Assembly (NCBI RefSeq): GCF_020966755.1
Contig: NZ_JAJKFT010000010.1
Span: forward strand, 2,382,720 to 2,446,719
Length of the DNA: 64,000 nucleotides
From: Blastopirellula sediminis
GTDB taxonomy: Bacteria; Planctomycetota; Planctomycetia; Pirellulales; Pirellulaceae
Reading direction: 5' to 3'
In this document: positions 44,520-54,800 of the stretch, one piece after another
Layout of the letters: the number at the start of each line of letters is the position of its first letter
Position numbering within the stretch: the stretch's first letter is position 1
Made by a program: the position numbers and the translations under genes
The notes under the pieces: generated by a model
The model's input: the letters and a program-made list of their open reading frames with translations, nothing else
Told to the model about the DNA's origin: nothing
The model's database searches: none

Positions 44520-45440
44520 ATGAAACGAATCCTGACTTGGACCTTGGCGATCGCCGCTCAGATCTCTTCGCCGGTTGCGGCCGCGGATATTTCGGTCAAC
44601 TCGACGCTGCTCAAAATCATTGAGACGGTCGAAGTGCCGGCGCAACAGGCCGGAGCCCTCGATAAGGTCAACGTCCGCGAAGGAACGATCGTCGATCGGG
44701 GCGAGTTGCTCGCGCATATCGCCGACAAAGAGATGGAGTTGGAACTGGTCGCGAAGAAGGCGGAGCACGCGATCGCCCAGCGGGAAGCGGAGAACGACGT
44801 CAATATCCGCTTCTCGAAGAAGTCGCTCGAAGTCTCGCAGGCCGAATTGCAACGAGCCTTGGACGCGATCGCCAACTTTCCGAACGCCGTGACGCAGACC
44901 GAGCTCGATCGTCTCCGTCTATTGGCGGAGAAGAACCGGCTGGAAATTGAACAATCGAGCGAACAGCAAGAGATCGCCAAGCTGACCGCCAATCTGAAAG
45001 AAGCGGAAGCGGCGATCACCGGCGAACGTCTCGCCAAGCACAAGATCGTCGCGCCGATCGAAGGGATGGTCGTCCATGTCTTTCGTCGCGAGGGGGAATG
45101 GGTCGACATCGCCGATCCGGTGGTGAAGATCGTCCGGATTGATCGCCTGCGAGCGGAAGGGTTCGTGCGGAGCGACGAAGCGGCGATCGGATTGCAAGAT
45201 CGCGCGGCGACGGTGCGCGTTTCGCTGCCTGGAAGCGATCCGTTGGTAGTGCCGGGAAAGGTGATCTTCGTCGATCCGGAAGTCGACCCGGTTAACGGCG
45301 ACGTTCGCGTCTGGGTTGAAATTGATAACGCGGATTTGAAACTCCGCCCTGGTTTGCGGGTCGAAATGTCGATCTCGACCGATGAGATGGCTGACGACGC
45401 CAAAACCCCGGCGGCCGCAGAAGTCTCGGTGGAAAAGTAA
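44520..45440 (+). CDS. HlyD/RND-type periplasmic adaptor
   Basis: 306 residues from the ATG at 44520. Signal peptide MKRILTWTLAIAAQISSPVAA, then adaptor elements: lipoyl motif half (VEVPAQQAGALDKVNVREGT, ELLAHIADKEM), a long coiled coil (about 75-165), second lipoyl half (HKIVAPIEGMVVHVFRREGE) and beta-barrel (VRVSLPGSDPLVVPGKVI). Such proteins link an inner-membrane unit to a TolC-like channel. Stop TAA is followed three bases later by the GTG start of the protease fusion, so the two are co-translated. Confidence 0.85.
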   Translation: MKRILTWTLAIAAQISSPVAAADISVNSTLLKIIETVEVPAQQAGALDKVNVREGTIVDRGELLAHIADKEMELELVAKKAEHAIAQREAENDVNIRFSKKSLEVSQAELQRALDAIANFPNAVTQTELDRLRLLAEKNRLEIEQSSEQQEIAKLTANLKEAEAAITGERLAKHKIVAPIEGMVVHVFRREGEWVDIADPVVKIVRIDRLRAEGFVRSDEAAIGLQDRAATVRVSLPGSDPLVVPGKVIFVDPEVDPVNGDVRVWVEIDNADLKLRPGLRVEMSISTDEMADDAKTPAAAEVSVEK

Positions 45441-45443
45441 ACG

Positions 45444-47630
45444 GTGGGCGCTTCGCTGAACGTACGCATTCGTCCCGATCTGAAGATCGTTCGCCAGCAG
45501 GGAACGCTTGAGCCCCGCTTTGTGGTGAAGGATCCGGTGACGCTGCGCTACTTCTATTTCGGCGAGCATGAGATGTTCATCTTGCGGCGGCTCGACGGGC
45601 AAATGTCGGTCGCCGAAATTCAAGACGCGTACCAAGAAGAATACGCTCCGCTGAAGATTCGCCCGGTCGAGATTACGTCGTTCTGTCATTCGCTGCATGC
45701 CCGCGGTCTGGCGATCGCCGGAGTGACGGGACAATCCAAGCAACTGCTGGAACGAGCCGAGCAACAGCGACTGTGGCGATGGTCGACGGCGCCGTTGTCG
45801 GTCCTTTCGATCCGCTTGCCCGGCGTCGATCCTGATCGAGCGCTCGACGCGATCGCTCCCTACTTCGCGTGGCTCTTTCACCGGACGACGGTCATGACCG
45901 TGCTGGTGATCGCCAGCGCCCTGATGCTGATGGGGCTGCTGCATGTCGAAGAGATCTTGCAGCGGATGCCGACGGTGCAGTCGCTATTTCAAGGCGAGAA
46001 TCTCCTTTGGATGGCGCTCGCGCTGGCGATGGTCAAGATTCTGCATGAGCTGGGACACGCGCTGGCCTGTAAACATTTCGGGGGCGAGTGTCATCAGATC
46101 GGCGTGATGCTGTTGGCGTTTGTTCCCTGTATGTACTGCGACGTGTCGGACGCGTGGCTGTTGCCTGACCGGAAGCGGCGGATGTTCGTCTCGGCGGCCG
46201 GGATGTACGTCGAACTGATCGTCGCGTCGTTCTGTGCGGTGCTGTGGTATTTCAGCGAACCGGGGATCGTGCAGTCGATTTGCTTTAGCGTGATGCTGGT
46301 TGCGAGCGTCAGTACGCTGTTGGTAAACGGCAACCCTTTGATGCGGTACGACGGGTATTACATCTTCGCCGACTGGGTCGACGTGCCGAACTTGTCGCAG
46401 CAAGCGAGCGAAGCGATTCAGCGTCCGCTGGTTCGATTCTTCACACGTCAGGAGCTGAATGAGGCGCCGCTCGACGCGAATCCTCGCTTCTTACGCACGT
46501 ATGGGATCGCCGCCCTGGTGTACCGGACGATGGTGATCGGGTTTCTCGTCTGGTTCGTCTATAAAATGTTGAAGGCCAACGATCTGGCGCCGCTGGGCGA
46601 TACGGTCGTGGTCTTGGTGGTCGCCGGCTTGCTGTTTCAGCCGGCGATCGGACTTTTCCGCTGGTGGAACCGACCAATGGCGATGCGTGAGATTCGAGGA
46701 AAACGCCTGGCGATTGCGGCGGTCGTGATCAGCGCTTTGCTTCTAGGTGCATCGCAGATCCGTTGGGCCGCACGCGTACAATCGCCGGTCCTGGCGCAGT
46801 TGGCCGACTCGCAGCGGATCTATGTGCCGGTCGAAGGTCGGATCGAATCGACCGTGGCCGCCGGCGATCATGTCATTGCCGGCGAAACGCTCGCTCAACT
46901 GGTCAACGACGATATCCAACTGCGTCGGGTCGAACTGACCGGCGATTTGAACGAACAGCGACAGCATGTCGAAAACCTTCATCGCCAGGTGAATAACGAT
47001 CGCACCGTCGCCGCCCAGATCCCGGCCGCCGAAGCGGTGCTCGCCGACTTGCAGCGGCAACTCGACGTAGTGAGCCGCGACGCGGAGCGACTGACGATTA
47101 AGGCGCCGAGCGACGGCGTCGTCCTCCCACCGCCGCTTCGCGTAGAAGCGGGGCAATCGCAGCGTCAACTGCCGACCTGGAAAGGGACGCCGCTGGAGGA
47201 GAAGAATCGCGGCGCGTTGATGCAGCGGGGAGACTTGCTCGCGATCGTCGCCGAGTCGGACCGGATCGAAGCGCAGCTGCTGATTCATCAGCGCGACGTC
47301 GACCTGGTGAACGTGGGAGACAACGTCGAGCTCCTCTTCGACGGTTTGACCGGTGCGGCGGTTCGAGGACGGATCGTCGAGATCTCACGCGACGAGATTG
47401 TCGACGCTCCCCGTAACTTGGCGCAAGGAGCGGAACTGCCGGTCGAAGAGGGGGAAGCGGGAGAAATGTCGCTGGTCGAACGATCGTATCAAGCGACGGT
47501 CGAACTCGAGTCGGTACCGACGAAGCTGCTGCCCGGCACACGCGGCAAAGCGGTTGTGCTCGGCCGGTCTCTTTCTTTAGGCCAGCGAATCTCGCGCTGG
47601 ATCAGCGGCAACTTCCGTTTCGAGTTGTAG
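45444..47630 (+). CDS. PqqD-like - M50 site-2-type metalloprotease - HlyD adaptor fusion
   Basis: 728 residues with a GTG start. Residues about 1-95 are PqqD-like (FVVKDPVTLRYFYFGEHEMF, EIQDAYQEEYAP), which could bind a peptide substrate. A membrane M50 protease follows: zinc motif HELGH at residues 201-205 and N295-Y306 (NGNPLMRYDGYY), which supplies the third metal ligand Asp, with several helices between. The last part (about 440-728) is an adaptor domain (RIYVPVEGRIESTVAAGDHV, LTIKAPSDGVVLPPPLRVEA, coiled coil). Related proteins are annotated 'putative peptide zinc metalloprotease'. The catalytic residues look intact. Confidence 0.85.
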   Translation: MGASLNVRIRPDLKIVRQQGTLEPRFVVKDPVTLRYFYFGEHEMFILRRLDGQMSVAEIQDAYQEEYAPLKIRPVEITSFCHSLHARGLAIAGVTGQSKQLLERAEQQRLWRWSTAPLSVLSIRLPGVDPDRALDAIAPYFAWLFHRTTVMTVLVIASALMLMGLLHVEEILQRMPTVQSLFQGENLLWMALALAMVKILHELGHALACKHFGGECHQIGVMLLAFVPCMYCDVSDAWLLPDRKRRMFVSAAGMYVELIVASFCAVLWYFSEPGIVQSICFSVMLVASVSTLLVNGNPLMRYDGYYIFADWVDVPNLSQQASEAIQRPLVRFFTRQELNEAPLDANPRFLRTYGIAALVYRTMVIGFLVWFVYKMLKANDLAPLGDTVVVLVVAGLLFQPAIGLFRWWNRPMAMREIRGKRLAIAAVVISALLLGASQIRWAARVQSPVLAQLADSQRIYVPVEGRIESTVAAGDHVIAGETLAQLVNDDIQLRRVELTGDLNEQRQHVENLHRQVNNDRTVAAQIPAAEAVLADLQRQLDVVSRDAERLTIKAPSDGVVLPPPLRVEAGQSQRQLPTWKGTPLEEKNRGALMQRGDLLAIVAESDRIEAQLLIHQRDVDLVNVGDNVELLFDGLTGAAVRGRIVEISRDEIVDAPRNLAQGAELPVEEGEAGEMSLVERSYQATVELESVPTKLLPGTRGKAVVLGRSLSLGQRISRWISGNFRFEL

Positions 47631-47640
47631 CCAGCGTTCG

Positions 47641-48426
47641 CTACGGCAGGACGAAAGCGGCGCCAGTATAGAACGTTCCCATGTAAACGGCGCCGCGCCA
47701 GCTCCAGGGGAGCCCGTGACGATCATGCGGGTTGTTGTCGCCGGGGCGATAGTGACCCAAGGTGTAGATCCGTTCGCAGGGCGGATTCACGCCAACCTTG
47801 TACGGCAGCATGATCGTGTTGGCGAAGAAGTGAGCCGCCGAGACCGCCGGCTGAATCACGCGATGACGGTTTCCGTAGCGCTCGAGATTGACTTCTTCAA
47901 AGTAGAGCGGCTGGTGATAGAAGGCCGGAGCTTCCCACATCGCGACCGACGGCGCCCACGGACGCTGGACGCCGTAGATGGTGTCGACTTCGGGGTATTC
48001 GGCGAACAGTTCCGCGGCGACGTTGGCCGGCAGTTTCACCTGATGGTTGGGACCGGTTTGGATTTCGGGATCGCGGTAGCCGGTGTTGATCGTGTAGGAG
48101 TCGGCCGGGCGACGTTCGAGCAACGTCTGGAGCTGTTCCGGGGTCATATGTTTGAATGGATCTTTGCCGTCAGCGACCGAGCGGTAGAGTTCGCCGTAAC
48201 GTTCGCCAGGGGGAAGAATATCATCTTCGGTGATCATGGCCCCTTTCGGGATGATCTCATCCGGCGGCGGATCGACCGGTCCCAGCTCTGGCGGAGCGGT
48301 CTGAGTAAACGCAGCGGGACGAATGCGAAACGGAGAGGCCGGAGACTCAGCACGGACTTCCCAAGCGGCGAAGATGGCTCCGCAGAGGGGGAGGAAGATC
48401 AGGCAGATAGTGTTGAAATGACGCAT
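47641..48426 (-). CDS. planctomycete-type conserved hypothetical, exported
   Basis: 261 residues. The N-terminus MRHFNTICLIFLPLCGAIFA is a signal peptide with probable cleavage at VRAES. The conserved-looking C-terminal half reads APAFYHQPLYFEEVNLERYG, IQPAVSAAHFFANTIMLPYK, CERIYTLGHYRPGDNNPHD and LPWSWRGAVYMGTF. No known fold was recognised, but this style of block is met again in planctomycete proteins. It lies on the opposite strand, between the export operon and the giant gene, and converges on the operon 10 bases from its end. Function unknown. Confidence 0.65.
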   Translation of the reverse strand: MRHFNTICLIFLPLCGAIFAAWEVRAESPASPFRIRPAAFTQTAPPELGPVDPPPDEIIPKGAMITEDDILPPGERYGELYRSVADGKDPFKHMTPEQLQTLLERRPADSYTINTGYRDPEIQTGPNHQVKLPANVAAELFAEYPEVDTIYGVQRPWAPSVAMWEAPAFYHQPLYFEEVNLERYGNRHRVIQPAVSAAHFFANTIMLPYKVGVNPPCERIYTLGHYRPGDNNPHDRHGLPWSWRGAVYMGTFYTGAAFVLP

Positions 48427-48806
48427 CCTTCGTCTTCACCATGCTAGTGCGATAGGGGGTCCATGCGACTCCGTCTTCTCTCGATCGGCGTTTCGCTCCT
48501 TCCTAGTTCAGAGAAGTGGCTCCAGCCGGTCCAGCTTCCGCATATTTGGCAAATTCGGCCTGATCGGCGTCAAAAGGAGGGGGGATCGCGTCAACTTGCG
48601 CGATTGTGACGACCTGATGCGGTCCGAATGAGGGAAATGGAGACGGCTTTCGTTGACATTGCCAAAAATCGTAATTTGAATGGGAAAATACGTATCTTTT
48701 GACGGCTAGGGGGGTTAAGTGCGTTTTTCGCATACCTCGCTAGCGATTTTTTCTGCCACGCGCCGCTCACTCCCCTGAAGAGCGATCGACCGAGGGACGC
48801 TACCGA
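48427..48806. other. intergenic region upstream of the giant gene
   Basis: 380 bases, AT-rich around 48650-48720. A candidate promoter is annotated at 48653-48681. Apart from that nothing was recognised; the short minus-strand frame at 48503-48733 lacks support. Confidence 0.4.
48653..48681 (+). promoter_or_regulatory. candidate sigma-70 promoter for the giant gene
   Basis: A perfect TTGACA (48653-48658), 17-base spacer and TTGAAT (48676-48681; 4 of 6 matches to TATAAT), about 125 bases before the ATG. The spacing is ideal; planctomycete promoters are poorly known, so this is only a candidate. Confidence 0.4.
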
Positions 48807-51800
48807 ATGAACCGCAAGCGAATCTTCTCGCGCAAGCAGAAACGAAAATCGCGCGGTAGCGATAGCGGCGCAGCCAATCGCTTTCTTGATCAGTTCGACA
48901 CCAAGCTTCGCTTTCGCGAACTCGAACCTCGCGTCGTGCTGACTGCGACGGCCATCGTAGATGGCGACGGCGTTTTGCAGATCACGACCGATGCGCCGAC
49001 GGACGATGTTGAGGTCCGCTTCTACGACAAGGGAGGCGTGGCGACTTACGAGGTGACGAACGACGGAAAGTTCGTCGATGAGTTCGCCGCTGCGACGGTC
49101 AAAGGGATCGAAGCGAATGACGTCTCAGGATCGCAGGTCGATTCGCAACAGTTGACTCTTCTCGACGACCACGCCACGCTCGATCCGAACCTTAGCTTGG
49201 GGTTGGAAACCAAGGGGATCGAAGAGGTCGTATTCAAGGGCTCCGCCCTGGGGGATTCCTGGACGTTCGACAAAATGGTCACGATCGAAGCCGTCAAGTA
49301 TGACGCCGAAGTGAGCCAGAACGGCGCCGATTTGCTGACTCCGATCGGAACGCCGGTGACGTTCTTTGCGATCGACGGCGCCAAGATCGACGTGAATCTC
49401 CAATCGACGACCAACGAGATTTCCCAACTCGCCGTCGGCCATGGCGGAGAAGTCAAGATCGCGACGTCGCAAGACCTCGCCGTTAACAGTTCCAACGCCG
49501 ATCTCCTGCAGTTGACGGCGCCGAACGTCGAGTTGGGGGCCGATACGTTCTCCTCGCAATTTGGCGCTCTTAAGATCGATCTCACGGGAAGCGGCGACAT
49601 CACGCAGAAAGGGGACGTTACTGTCACCGGGGCGACCGATCTGGACGTGATCGGCGGCAAGGTCCTGCTCAACAATAGTGGGAATGACTTCCAGGGACCT
49701 GTTTCGGTCAACGCGCTGAACGTCGTCGACGCCGATACGGCGACGATCGCCGATACGAACGACTTGCAACTGGGGGACATCCGGTCGGCCAAATTAACCG
49801 CGATTACCGGCGGCAATTTGACGCAAGCTTCCGGGACGACGGTCGAAGTGACCGACCTGGTCGACTTTCAATTCACTAGCGCCGGGAAGACGCTCGATTT
49901 GCAGAACGCCGGCAACTTGCTGCCGTCGGACGACGCGAAGTTTCTGCTTAGCGGCCCGGAGAGTCCGACCAATTTTTACCTGCGAAACGACGCGACCGAC
50001 GCGGCGATTCCATTGGCGATCGCGACGCTCGCCGGTACGGGCAGCTTGAACGATCTGACGCTGATCTACACGCAGAACACCACCGCGATCGCACTGCCGA
50101 ATATCGATATCACCGGCGACCTGGTTTATCAGGCGAAGGGGGTGATCGCGCAGACGGCGTTAACGTCGATCAAGGTCGACGGCAACGCCAGCTTCAAGAC
50201 GCTCGACGATCAGAGCATCTTCGTCGACATGGCCGACAATGAGTTCACCGTCGTCTCGGCGACCGGCGCCACCCAGGCCGATGTGGTCGCGATCAACGAC
50301 AACGACGGCGGCTTGGACTTGGACCAAATTGCGGCGACGACGCTGACCGTTCACACGGTTGGAGCGCTGGGGAACGTCGACAACGCGTCGGTCGTCGTCA
50401 GCGGCAACGCCAAGTTGACCGGCGACAGCGGCATCGCACTCGGGAGCGAAACGAGCGACCTGGTGACGTTTGGCACGTTGACGTTCATTTCTCCCGCTGG
50501 GGTCGCGATCGAAGAAGACGATTCGACGCTGCTGACCGGAAAGAATAGCGCCAGTACGCTCGATCTCGATTCGACCGGCAAGATTGAAAACGTCGCTGGT
50601 ACCGAACTGAAGGTTGCCGGCAATGCGTCGCTGACGGCCGACGACGGCGACGACCTGAACGCCAACAACCAGATCACGCTCGGTCAGGACGTTACCGACG
50701 ATTTTGAATTTCTCTCGCTGACGTTCAACTCGGTCGACGCCGTAAAGATCGCCGAGACCGGTGATACCGATCTGGTCGGCAAAAGCACGGCTGGTTCGCT
50801 GGAATTGAAGTCGAGCGGCTCGATCACCAATCAGGACAATGCGGAGCTGAATGTCGTCGACAACGCCAGCTTCATCGCTTCGACGGCGATCACGCTCGGC
50901 AACAAAACGGACGACAGCTTCAAGTTCGGCACGCTCACCTTCGACGCCAGCGGCGCGGTCTCGATCGCCGAAGACGATTCGACCAAATTGAGCGGCAAGA
51001 GCAAGTCCGATTCGCTCGTGCTCGATTCGACCGGCGCGATTCAGAACGCCGCCAACGCGGAAGTGGTCGTCACCAACAACGCCAAGTTCATTGCCGGGAC
51101 GAGCATTACGCTGGGGAACGAAACCTCGGACGTTCTCCAGTTCGGCTCGTTGACGTTCGATTCCGACTTCGGCGTCTCGATCAAAGAAGACGACAGTACG
51201 GTTCTCAGCGGGACCAGCCAGGCGGCGACGCTGCTGTTGCAATCGACCGGTTCGATCACCAACGAGATGAACGCCAAGCTGTACGTCGATGTTTCGGCTC
51301 AGTTTATTGCGACCGACGGCCTCAATAACGGCAACAACAAGATCACGCTCGGAGACCAGACCGGCGACGTTTTCCAATTCGGGACGCTACGGTTTGATAC
51401 GGTCGACGCCGTTTCGATTGCGGAAGACAACGACACGCTGCTGGAAGGGGCGAGCAAAGCAGGTTCGCTCTATCTCGCTTCGACCGGCAAGATCGAGAAC
51501 AAAGCCAACGCCAGTTTGACCGTCGGCGGAAACGCGGAATTCTCCGCCGGTACTGACGTCAAGTTGGGGAATCAGTCCGGCGACAGCATTTACTTCGGTA
51601 CGTTGACCTTTGCGGGGAATGTCGTCGCTATCGCGGAAGACGATGCGACGGTCCTGACCGGCACGAATACCGCGACGTCGCTTGATCTTAAGTCGACCGA
51701 TACGATCACCGATGAGATGGCGACCTCGGTCATGGGCACCGGCCCGGCGACGTTTACCGCCGCCAACGAAATTACGCTGGCCGACGATGCCGACACGCTG

Positions 51801-54800
51801 CATGTGACCGGCCTGGCGACCTTTGAGTCGACCGCGGATAAAGCGATTTCGATCGGCGACGCAACCAGCAGCACCCAGTTCGGCTCGCTCAACTTCAACG
51901 GGGGCGCCGTCGATATTCAGGAATCGGACGCGACGATCTTGAGCGGCGCCAATACGGCGACGTCCGTCATTCTGACCTCGGGCGGTTCGATCACCGACGC
52001 GTCCAAGACGACGGTCGAGGTGACCGGCGCGGCCACCTTCGCCGCCAAAGATGAAATCACGTTGGCCAACGAGAATGACGACAAGCTCGATATCGGCGGC
52101 CTGGCGAAATTCACGTCGTCCGATAACGATGCGATCGCCGTTGGGGACGCGGGTAGCACGACCTATTTCGGCTCGCTGACGTTCAGCGGCGGAATGGTGG
52201 TGATTCAGGAAGACGACTCGACTCTGCTGGCCGGTACCAACGCGGCTTCGTCGCTCAACTTGGAGTCCGGCGGCGCGATTACCGACGATTCGATGACCAA
52301 GGTCACCGTGACCGGCGCGGCGACGTTTACGGCGAAAGATGAAATTACGCTGGCGAACGAGACCGACGACAAACTCGACGTCGGGGGCTTGGCGACCTTC
52401 AAATCGCTCGATGGAGACGGAATCGCTATCGGGGCGAGCGACAGTCTGACCTACTTCGGCTCGCTCAACTTCAACGGCGGCGTGGTCGTCATTCAGGAAG
52501 ACGACTCGACGTTGCTGACGGGGAACAATAGCGCCAGTTCGCTTGAGCTAAGCTCGCTCGGCAAGATCGAAAATGACCCCGGCACGAAACTGATCGTTAG
52601 CGGGAACGCCAAGTTCACGGCTGACGACGGCAATAATCTGAACGGCAACAACCAGATCACGCTTGGTCAGGATGGGGCGGATGATTTCGAGTTCGGCTCG
52701 CTGACGTTCAATTCGGTCGATACCGTCACGATCGCCGAGACCGGCGGGATGCTGCTGACCGGCAGCAACAGTTCCGGCACGCTCTTCCTCAGCGCGACGG
52801 GGAAGATCGAAAACCTCGCAGGGACGAAGCTGATCGCGGATGGCGTCGCGTCGCTGACGGCGGACGACGGCGATAATCTGAACGCCAACAACCAGATCAC
52901 GCTCGGCCAGAACGGGACCGACGATTTTGAATTTCTCGCGTTGACGTTCAATTCGGCGGATGCGGTGAAGATCGCCGAGACCGGCAACACGCAATTGACC
53001 GGCTCCAGCAGCGCCGGTTCGCTGGCACTTACCTCGACCGGCAAGATTGAAAACGCCGCCGGCACGAAGCTGATCGTCGCAGGTAACGCTTCGCTGACTG
53101 CCGACGATGGAGATGATCTAAACGCCAACAATCAAATCTCGCTCGGTCAGAACGGTACCGATGATTTTGAGTTCGGCTCGCTGACCTTCAATTCGGCGGA
53201 CACGGTGGTCATTGCCGAGATCGGCGACACGCACCTTACCGGCGAGAGCGCCGCCAAGACGTTGAACCTCAGTTCGACCGGCAAGATCGACAACGAGGTC
53301 GGCGCCAAGCTGATCGTCACTAGCGGGGCTACGTTTACCGCCGACGACGCCAATGCGGTGAACGCCAACAACCAGATCCTGCTCGGACAAGACGGCGCCG
53401 ACGATTTTGAGTTCGGCTCGCTGACGTTTAATACGGTCGACGCTGTCAAGATCGCCGAAACCGGCAGTACGTTCTTAGAAAACAAGAGCACGGCCGGTTC
53501 GCTGGAACTGAAGTCGACCGGGTCGATCACTAATCAGTCGAGCGCCAAACTGGATGTGACCGGCAACGCCTACTTCATGGCGTCGGTCGACATTACGCTC
53601 GGGGATCAAGTCGACGACAAATTCACCTTCGGCTCGCTGACGTTCGACGGCGGCGCAGTGGTGATACAGGAAGACGACTCGACCGAATTGAGCGGCTCGA
53701 GCTCGGCCAGTTCGCTCGAGTTGACGTCCGGGGGCGCGATCACCGATGCGTCGACGACGGAAGTCGAAGTTGTCGGCTCAGCGACCTTCACGGCGAAGGA
53801 CGAAATCGTCCTCGCGAACGAAACCGACGACAAGCTGGAAGTCGGCGGCCTGGCGACCTTCAAGTCGCTCGATGGCGACGCGATCACCCTGGGAGCGAGC
53901 GACAGTACGACCAAGTTCGGCTCGCTCAACTTCAATGGCGGCGTGGTCGTCATTCAGGAAGACGACTCGACCTTGCTGACCGGGAGTAACACCGCCAGTT
54001 CGCTCGAACTGAGCTCGCTCGGCAAGATTGAAAATGTCGCCGGGACGAAGTTGATCGTCAGTGGAAACGCCAAGTTCACGGCCGACGACGGCAACGCGGG
54101 TAACGCCAACAACCAGATCACGCTCGGTCAGGACATGACGGACGACTTTGAGTTCGTCTCGCTGACCTTCAATACGGTCGACGCCGTGAAAATCGCTGAG
54201 ACCGGCAGTACCGATCTGGCCGGCATGAGCACGGCCGGTTCGCTCGAATTGAAGTCGACCGGTTCGATCACCAATCAAATGAACGCCAAGTTGGATGTGG
54301 CCGGCAACGTCAGCTTCATGGCGACCGTCGACATCACGCTGGGAGACCAGGCTGGCGACAGCTTCACCTTCCAGTCGCTGACGTTTGACGGACAAACGGT
54401 GGCAATCGAGGAAGACGACTCGACGAAGTTGAGCGGGATGAACTCGGCAGCATCGCTTGAACTCAAGTCCGGCGGTTCGATCACCGACGATACGGCGACT
54501 TCGATCGATATCGGCGGAGCGGCCACGTTCCAGGCACAGGACGCGATCACGCTGGCGGACAACGCGACCGACGTCATCGATATCGGCGGCTTGGCGACGT
54601 TCGTCTCGCTGGGCGCCAGCGCGATCGACGTCGGCGTCGATGTAATGATGGCCGATGGCAGCGACAGCGGGGCGAAGGTCAACTTCGGGCAGCTCACCTT
54701 CGTCAGTGACGACGGGATGATGGGCCGCGGGGCGGTGACGATTCGCGAAGATTCGAGCACCGAAATCACCGGAGACAACAAAGCGTCCGATCTCTTCCTG

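Noticed and set aside
50160-51377. 405-residue minus-strand frame with internal repeats
   Set aside because: Its repeats mirror the 216/240-bp modules of the giant gene on the other strand; not an independent protein.
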